DNA of 64,000 bases from Adiantum capillus-veneris (taxonomy: Eukaryota; Streptophyta; Polypodiopsida; Polypodiales; Pteridaceae), in assembly GCA_014529385.2 (NCBI GenBank), contig CM043950.1, forward strand, positions 66,358,935 through 66,422,934, written 5' to 3'. The notes beneath the pieces were generated by a model, which saw nothing but the letters and a program-made list of their open reading frames with translations, had not been told where the DNA came from and ran no database searches. The stretch's first letter is position 1, and each line of letters opens with the position of its first letter. Positions 59,150 through 64,000 of this stretch are shown piece by piece. The position numbers were made by a program, and so were the translations under genes.

Positions 59150-60180
59150 ATTCAGTCCTAGACAGATATCTTCAAGGTATAGGTGGCTGTCTATTGATGG
59201 GCCGATTTAGATTGAGATCCTTGATGAATTGTTTGTGCTCATATGGCTGTTCACATTGAGAGATGTTTGCCATCATCAATTGTTGCTGCGTTCATCATTC
59301 AATTCATCCTTTCTGCTGCCACTTTGACATGGTATTAGAGCCACGGTGTGCTCCGGAGTTAAATCATTGAGTGGAGCTTGTCGGAGGTGCTGAGTTTTTG
59401 TGACAAAGATGAGTGAATGCTTGTTGCTGTTTTTCACCTGTTCATGGGTCGATTCTCTGCTGTTATGGGCTGATTTGGAGTACCTCTTCATCTCTGCTGG
59501 TTCTAGCCTTTTCACATACCCAAATACTCTTGAATCTTTGGATCCAATAAATGGAAGATGTACATCAAAGCGGCAGATAAACCAATTAAAATTCCTACTC
59601 TTTTGCATCTTTGGATAGACAGACAAATGAATGGTGATGATTATGCTATATGGTGTTGACCATGATGACGTTCTTTGGTTCGTAGGAGCTTGGAGGCTTT
59701 GTTAATAGGTAGTTCAAGAGGCCGGTGGGCAGCATTGTGAAAGTGAGTCAATGCTCAAATCTAGGCATTTGTTATCCTCACTACTTACCATCTGAGAAGG
59801 ATGCGAAGATGATTTGGAAACAACTTGCTTCCCTTGCTTCCCTAGACGATCGAGTCTCTTCACTGAGGCGGCTTGCTTTGGAGGGGTGTTTGGGGACCTT
59901 GGATGCATTGAAGGTATCCATGGCGGATCTCATTAAGAAGATGAAGCAGCTGCAAGAAAGATACTTCCTTGCGCAAGCAAATCAATTGGAGGATATGACC
60001 ATCCTACTCTTGGCTCAATGGCCTACTACAATATCCACATTTTTGCTTGTCAATTGATTATGAGTGGGCATCTCAACATCTCAAGGGACAAGATTGTACT
60101 TGTGGTATTGGATGTCACGTGCGCATTGGTCTTGAGCCTCGTGGACATACTACTGCTACAGGTTAGTATCATTCCTAGTT
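59150..60180 (+). mobile_element. Decayed Copia-like fragment: LTR end, primer site, gag remnant
   Basis: TGGTATTAGAGCCACGG at 59330-59346, one base off the tRNA-iMet primer site, follows a CA at 59328-59329, so an LTR probably ends there. Downstream, 59725-60057 encodes a gag-like segment (AKMIWKQLASLASLDDRVSS, QLQERYFLAQANQLEDMTIL) with the spacing of copia gag. No second LTR, RT or integrase is found; the left LTR limit is unknown. Confidence 0.4.
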
Positions 60181-60599
60181 AGGAAAAGCCTAGGGATCTA
60201 GCCTTGCACATTTGTGAGTCTCTCAAAGGACTTGCATGCCGAGAAAGATCATTAGAGTGCATACCCTCTCGCACAGAGCCATTCATTTAGGCATGTGAAC
60301 AGTCTCTAAAGTCACTTAGTTCATTTATTACATAAAAAAACCCTTTTTTTAAGTGGAATCTTGAGGTCTAATGACTGCTTTACTCCCCCTTCGGACCCTA
60401 TACACATCTGGTGTCATCTCTCTTTGCCTCTCTCTTTCATTGTGTTCAACTTCTCACAAGTGAAGTAAAGGAACCTTGTGTTGTGCAAAGTACTAGTTTT
60501 GAGTTGAAGTCCTTAAAAGATTCCATTGTACCTAATATTGGACCTCGAGGAGTTGTTCAATGTAGCAAAGAGGTCAAGGTTAGAAACCTTGATAGGTTT

Positions 60600-61324
60600 T
60601 GTCATAAACTACTGATGTGTCAAGCCATTGAATAACGGAGCCAACCTGCAGATCCCGGTTGAGGGGCCTAAACCCTAAGAAGAAGCATCAGAAGAAGCAG
60701 AAGAAGTTTTACCAACTTGCAAAGTCTTATCGAGTGGCCTATTTTCTAAGAGGAGCTCCCGTTCGATGGGGCTCAAGTGACCTAAGACATCAAACCAAAG
60801 GAGGACACACACATAAAAGGCTCGCGTAATAAAGTGATGACGTGGCAAAGGTTGTACGAAGTTTTTGGATTTTGCACTAACCTGATGACCGTGGCAGCTT
60901 GTACGGATTTTTGCGTTTTACGTCGATGATGTGGCAGCTGTATAGATTTCGGCAAAACATGTTGGTAGCTTTTGGTGCTAGTGATTTTGGGACCAGATGC
61001 TTTTGAGATGGAAGCTTTTCATGTAACTACTTTTGAGGTTGAAGCTTTTTATGTAACTACTTTTCATAGGCCAAGGGCTCATTCTTTGGCACGCTCCAGC
61101 ATGGAAGTGCACAGGATGGAGTACCGGCGTTGTACTGAGTTCAAGCAATATAAAGAAATACTGAAAGGAATGCTAGCATTTGGGGCCAATGCTCTCTTGG
61201 GGTGGCACTCCGCCACTCCCCGTCTCGTGTGTCGTGCATCTCTTTTAGTTCAATGTTATTTGAAATGCTTAAAGTTGTTCAGCTTGTTCTTTTCCGTTGG
61301 CACGTGCTGCTCGTCCTCGTGACA
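60600..61324 (+). repeat. 5' LTR of the non-autonomous element
   Basis: 725 bp, ending CTCGTCCTCGTGACA. Its match to the 3' LTR is obvious but includes many substitutions and indels, so the insertion is old. Confidence 0.92.
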
Positions 61325-61325
61325 G

Positions 61326-61341
61326 TGGTATCAGAGCTTCA
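61326..61341 (+). other. Primer binding site (tRNA-iMet) of the non-autonomous element
   Basis: TGGTATCAGAGCTTC begins two bases after the 5' LTR. This is the typical Ty1/copia-type primer site. The internal region that follows (to 62366) has only short ORFs without motifs. Confidence 0.9.
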
Positions 61342-62378
61342 GGCGTGTGCTTTTCTGAAAGCATACCGGTCTTACCAAAGAGCAGACAGAGCAAGACGAA
61401 GCTAAGGGATTTCACAGAATTTTTCCTTTAATAAAGAATCTTCGACTCTCGACCCTGGACTTATTAGCCATTGCCACCCTTACTCCATTGCACATCGGGC
61501 GTGCTCGTCTTCATCGCTCTGTCCTACAAAGCATTAGCCATAAAGATCACTTGCAAGAGAAGGATTAAGGATTTTTCAAGCTGTTGTTTTTCTCAGAGGC
61601 AGTGCCATGCAGTGGTGGATGTCTATAACTACCAAGCCGCGCACTCCAAGGACTTGGCAAGTTTTCAAGAAAATTTTTGCCCGATGTTACATGCCTTCAA
61701 ACATCTTTCTTCAGAGTGCAGCTTTTGGCAGAGTGGGGTATCTTGTAATGCTTGCCACGGTAGGTGTCTCTTCTCGAGCTGATAACCTTGGAGACCTAGT
61801 GTGATTGCTATATCCTGGGACTACCACCGCCATAGGAATATTGTCTGTTGAGGCATGTTTCAACTATTCAAGATCTCCTGGACCAAGTTGTGGTTGGCTA
61901 CAACCTTATGGAAGAAATCTAACCCTAATTTTGGTGCAGGTTTCAGGTCCGAAGCCCAATTGACTTTCGAGTGCAACCGACGTCGAGAATGCTTTTTCAG
62001 CAGTTCTCTAAGTTCTATTTGAGAACTTGTTTGGTGATCTTGTTTGAAATTTGTTTGAAATGTTGGACGAGATTGCCTGGGTATGTAATTTTAGTGTATC
62101 AAGACACCTGTTGGAAATCAACGCGGTTTGGGTGTGATGGCTAATTTTACTACGCTAGAAAATGAAGAGCTCCAATCTGGAATGAGACTCCTTATTGGAT
62201 GAGATTTTTCTGGGAAGCGAACGACCCAGGATATCAAGAGCTCCAATTTGGATCGAGAAAATTGATTGTCCTTCGGATTGTCCCTCGAAATGACCCTCGG
62301 AAATTTTTTGAGCTAACTTGAGTTGTTTTGCAGGTATGTTGTAATCACGGACGATTACTTTCTTTCAAGAAGGGGGGA

Positions 62379-63078
62379 TGTCACAAACTGCTGACGTGTC
62401 AAGCCACTGAAGAACGGAGCCAACCTGTAGATCCTGATCGAGGGGCCTAAACCCTAAGAAGAAGCATCAGAAGAAGCGGAAGTAGGAGAAGAAGTTTTAC
62501 CAACTTGTAAAGTCTTGCCGAGTGGCTTATTTTTAAAGAGGAGCTCCCACCAACTTATGGGACCCCGTTTGATGGGGCTCAATTGACCTAAGACATCAAA
62601 ACAAAGCAAGACACACATAAACGGCTCAGGTAATAAAGTGATGATGTCGTAGAGGTTGTACGGAGTTTCCAGATTTTGCGTTGACCTGATGACGTAGCAG
62701 CCTGTACGGGTTTCTGCAAAACGTGCTGGTTGATTTGGTGCTAATGATTTTGGGACCAGATGCTTTTGAGTTTGAAGCTTTTCATGTAACTGCTTTTCAT
62801 AGGCCAAGGGCCTTAAATTATGAGCCAAGGGCTCATTCTCTGGCACGCTCCGGCATGGAGGTGCAGAGGATGGAGTACCGGTGCTTTATTGAGTTCAAGC
62901 AATATAAAGAAATACCGAAAGGGGTGCCAACGTTTGGGGCTAGTGCTCTCTTGGGGTGGAACTCCGCCACTCCTTGTCTCATGTGTCGTGCATCTCTTTC
63001 AATTCAGTGTTATTTGAAATGCTTAAAGTTGTTCAATTTGTTCTTTTCCATTGGCACATGGTGCCTGTCCCCGTGATT
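62379..63078 (+). repeat. 3' LTR of the non-autonomous element
   Basis: 700 bp. The final bases read GTGATT where the 5' LTR has GTGACA, so the terminal CA has mutated. The boundary is nevertheless fixed by the GGTTT duplication that follows. Confidence 0.92.
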
Positions 63079-63083
63079 GGTTT

Positions 63084-63993
63084 AACAAAATGCAATTAGA
63101 AGGTTAAAGCAAAGAAAGGCAACAACAACAACAAGAAGGCAGATGTTGAGCGAGATGCTTAGAAAGCGGAGCGAGGTGTGTAATACGCGAGGTGTGTAAG
63201 CTGGACATGGAGGTGGTTTTTATGAAACATTAGTCTTTGTTTGAGACCTTAGTACCAACAAGGAGGTTAGAGGGGCAACATTGGATTAAGGAGCTCTACA
63301 AGCTCTGTGCTTTTCTTATGAGAGGCTCTTTGAAACCGGCGAGTCACTTGACAAATGCACAAAACACGGCAACATTATTGAACCGATCCTCAAGCAACAA
63401 ACTGAACTTGGAATAAATGGCAGACAAGAGAGATAGAGGGGGCGGAGTTCCTTTCTAAGTACAGGTCCCTCACCCTCAGCAAGGTGGTTCGGGTGGTATT
63501 TCTTTATTTCATTGATGATTCCTCATGGCTACAAGTGTTTTGTGTGCTCAGACATTGTTGCTAAAATAGCTATAGCTTAAAATCAAATTCTGAATGAATT
63601 ATAATTTTATGAATCATTAGATAAATGGATTCATAGATTGTGCGTCATTCGAAAGGAATGATTAGAGTACTGTAAAAGGGAGTATTTGTTGGACCACCTG
63701 AGACGGGTACTTCTGATACGTAAAATGGTGATAAGAGTATTGAGAAGGGGTATGTAACCTTCCGGAACGGACATTTTTGATGCGTCATGGGATGGGTGTC
63801 TGAGAGCATCGCTGTCATGTGCACATCTAACCCTATGTGCATGTGGACAAGGTGTACCTACTTCTAGGGTTTAGGTCAGCCTAGGAAGTGTTTTGGCACC
63901 CTTGTGAGCTTGTACGTAGGACATGTGTCCAGGCACTTAGAGTAGCTGCATACCCTCTAATTGCACAAACCATTAGTATTAGCATCAATATCC
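63084..63993. other. Right-end sequence, no gene seen
   Basis: Continues the sequence that was interrupted at 60595. Includes an (AAC)n-like run near 63120. No ORF with a recognisable product. Confidence 0.45.
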
Positions 63994-64000
63994 AACACCA

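Larger units (their letters stand above)
60600..63078 (+). mobile_element. Short non-autonomous LTR retrotransposon (TRIM/LARD-like)
   Basis: Two ~700-bp LTRs (60600-61324 and 62379-63078) start TGTCATAAACTACTGATG and TGTCACAAACTGCTGACG. Flanks carry a perfect GGTTT duplication (60595-60599, 63079-63083). The internal 1,054 bp have a primer site, a polypurine tract AAGAAGGGGGGA (62367-62378) and no gag or pol. The length lies between typical TRIM and LARD sizes. The element depends on proteins from another copia-type element. Confidence 0.92.

Noticed and set aside
61471-61804. Coding role for the ORFs inside the non-autonomous LTR element
   Set aside because: Short, overlapping, without motifs; no gag or pol similarity.

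Overview
The window is plant nuclear DNA, almost all of it retrotransposon. Plant-type signs are Ty1/copia polyproteins with tRNA-iMet primer sites, Ty3/gypsy elements of the Tat/Athila style, a CACTA (En/Spm) transposon with TNP2 and DUF4216/DUF4218-like regions, and one intron-containing host gene. The dense nesting suggests a large land-plant genome (fern, other seed-free plant or gymnosperm). The sequence alone does not fix the species.

Layout. Positions 1-45696 are best read as one giant, decayed Ty3/gypsy element (gypsy A, + strand). The window opens on the last bases of its 5' LTR. A primer site follows at 15, then a long leader, gag, protease, RT, RNase H, integrase, a second retropepsin-like domain, a long noncoding stretch, a 3' ORF of about 1,130 codons, a polypurine tract, and a 3' LTR at 44776-45696. 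Later insertions split it. A CACTA element (3552-12596, target duplication ATA) sits in gag. A second gypsy, B (14339-30119), sits between gag and protease and is itself split by Copia 1 (19590-25255). A tandem Copia 2 on the - strand (36478-39524, target duplication AGAAT) sits in the 3' noncoding part. Without these insertions gypsy A would be about 18 kb plus the unseen part of its 5' LTR.

Right of gypsy A lie an unrecognised stretch, a poly-C run, and a duplicated ~450-bp segment whose second copy is split by Copia 3 (47722-52866, - strand, target duplication CTGAG). Next come a possible tRNA-derived SINE and the only likely host gene, a kinase-like protein with degenerate catalytic motifs (55800-57821, probable upstream exon ending at 55119). 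The right end holds a Copia-like fragment and a short non-autonomous LTR element with target duplication GGTTT (60600-63078).

Most element genes carry stop codons or frameshifts. Copia 1 is nearest to intact, with one internal stop. The most unusual items are the second retropepsin and doubled integrase zinc finger of gypsy A, its unidentified 3' ORF, its dispersed 20-bp palindrome repeats, the two related small ORFs in the gypsy B leader, the hairpin satellite inside the CACTA element, and the RT/integrase-less long ORF of Copia 2.
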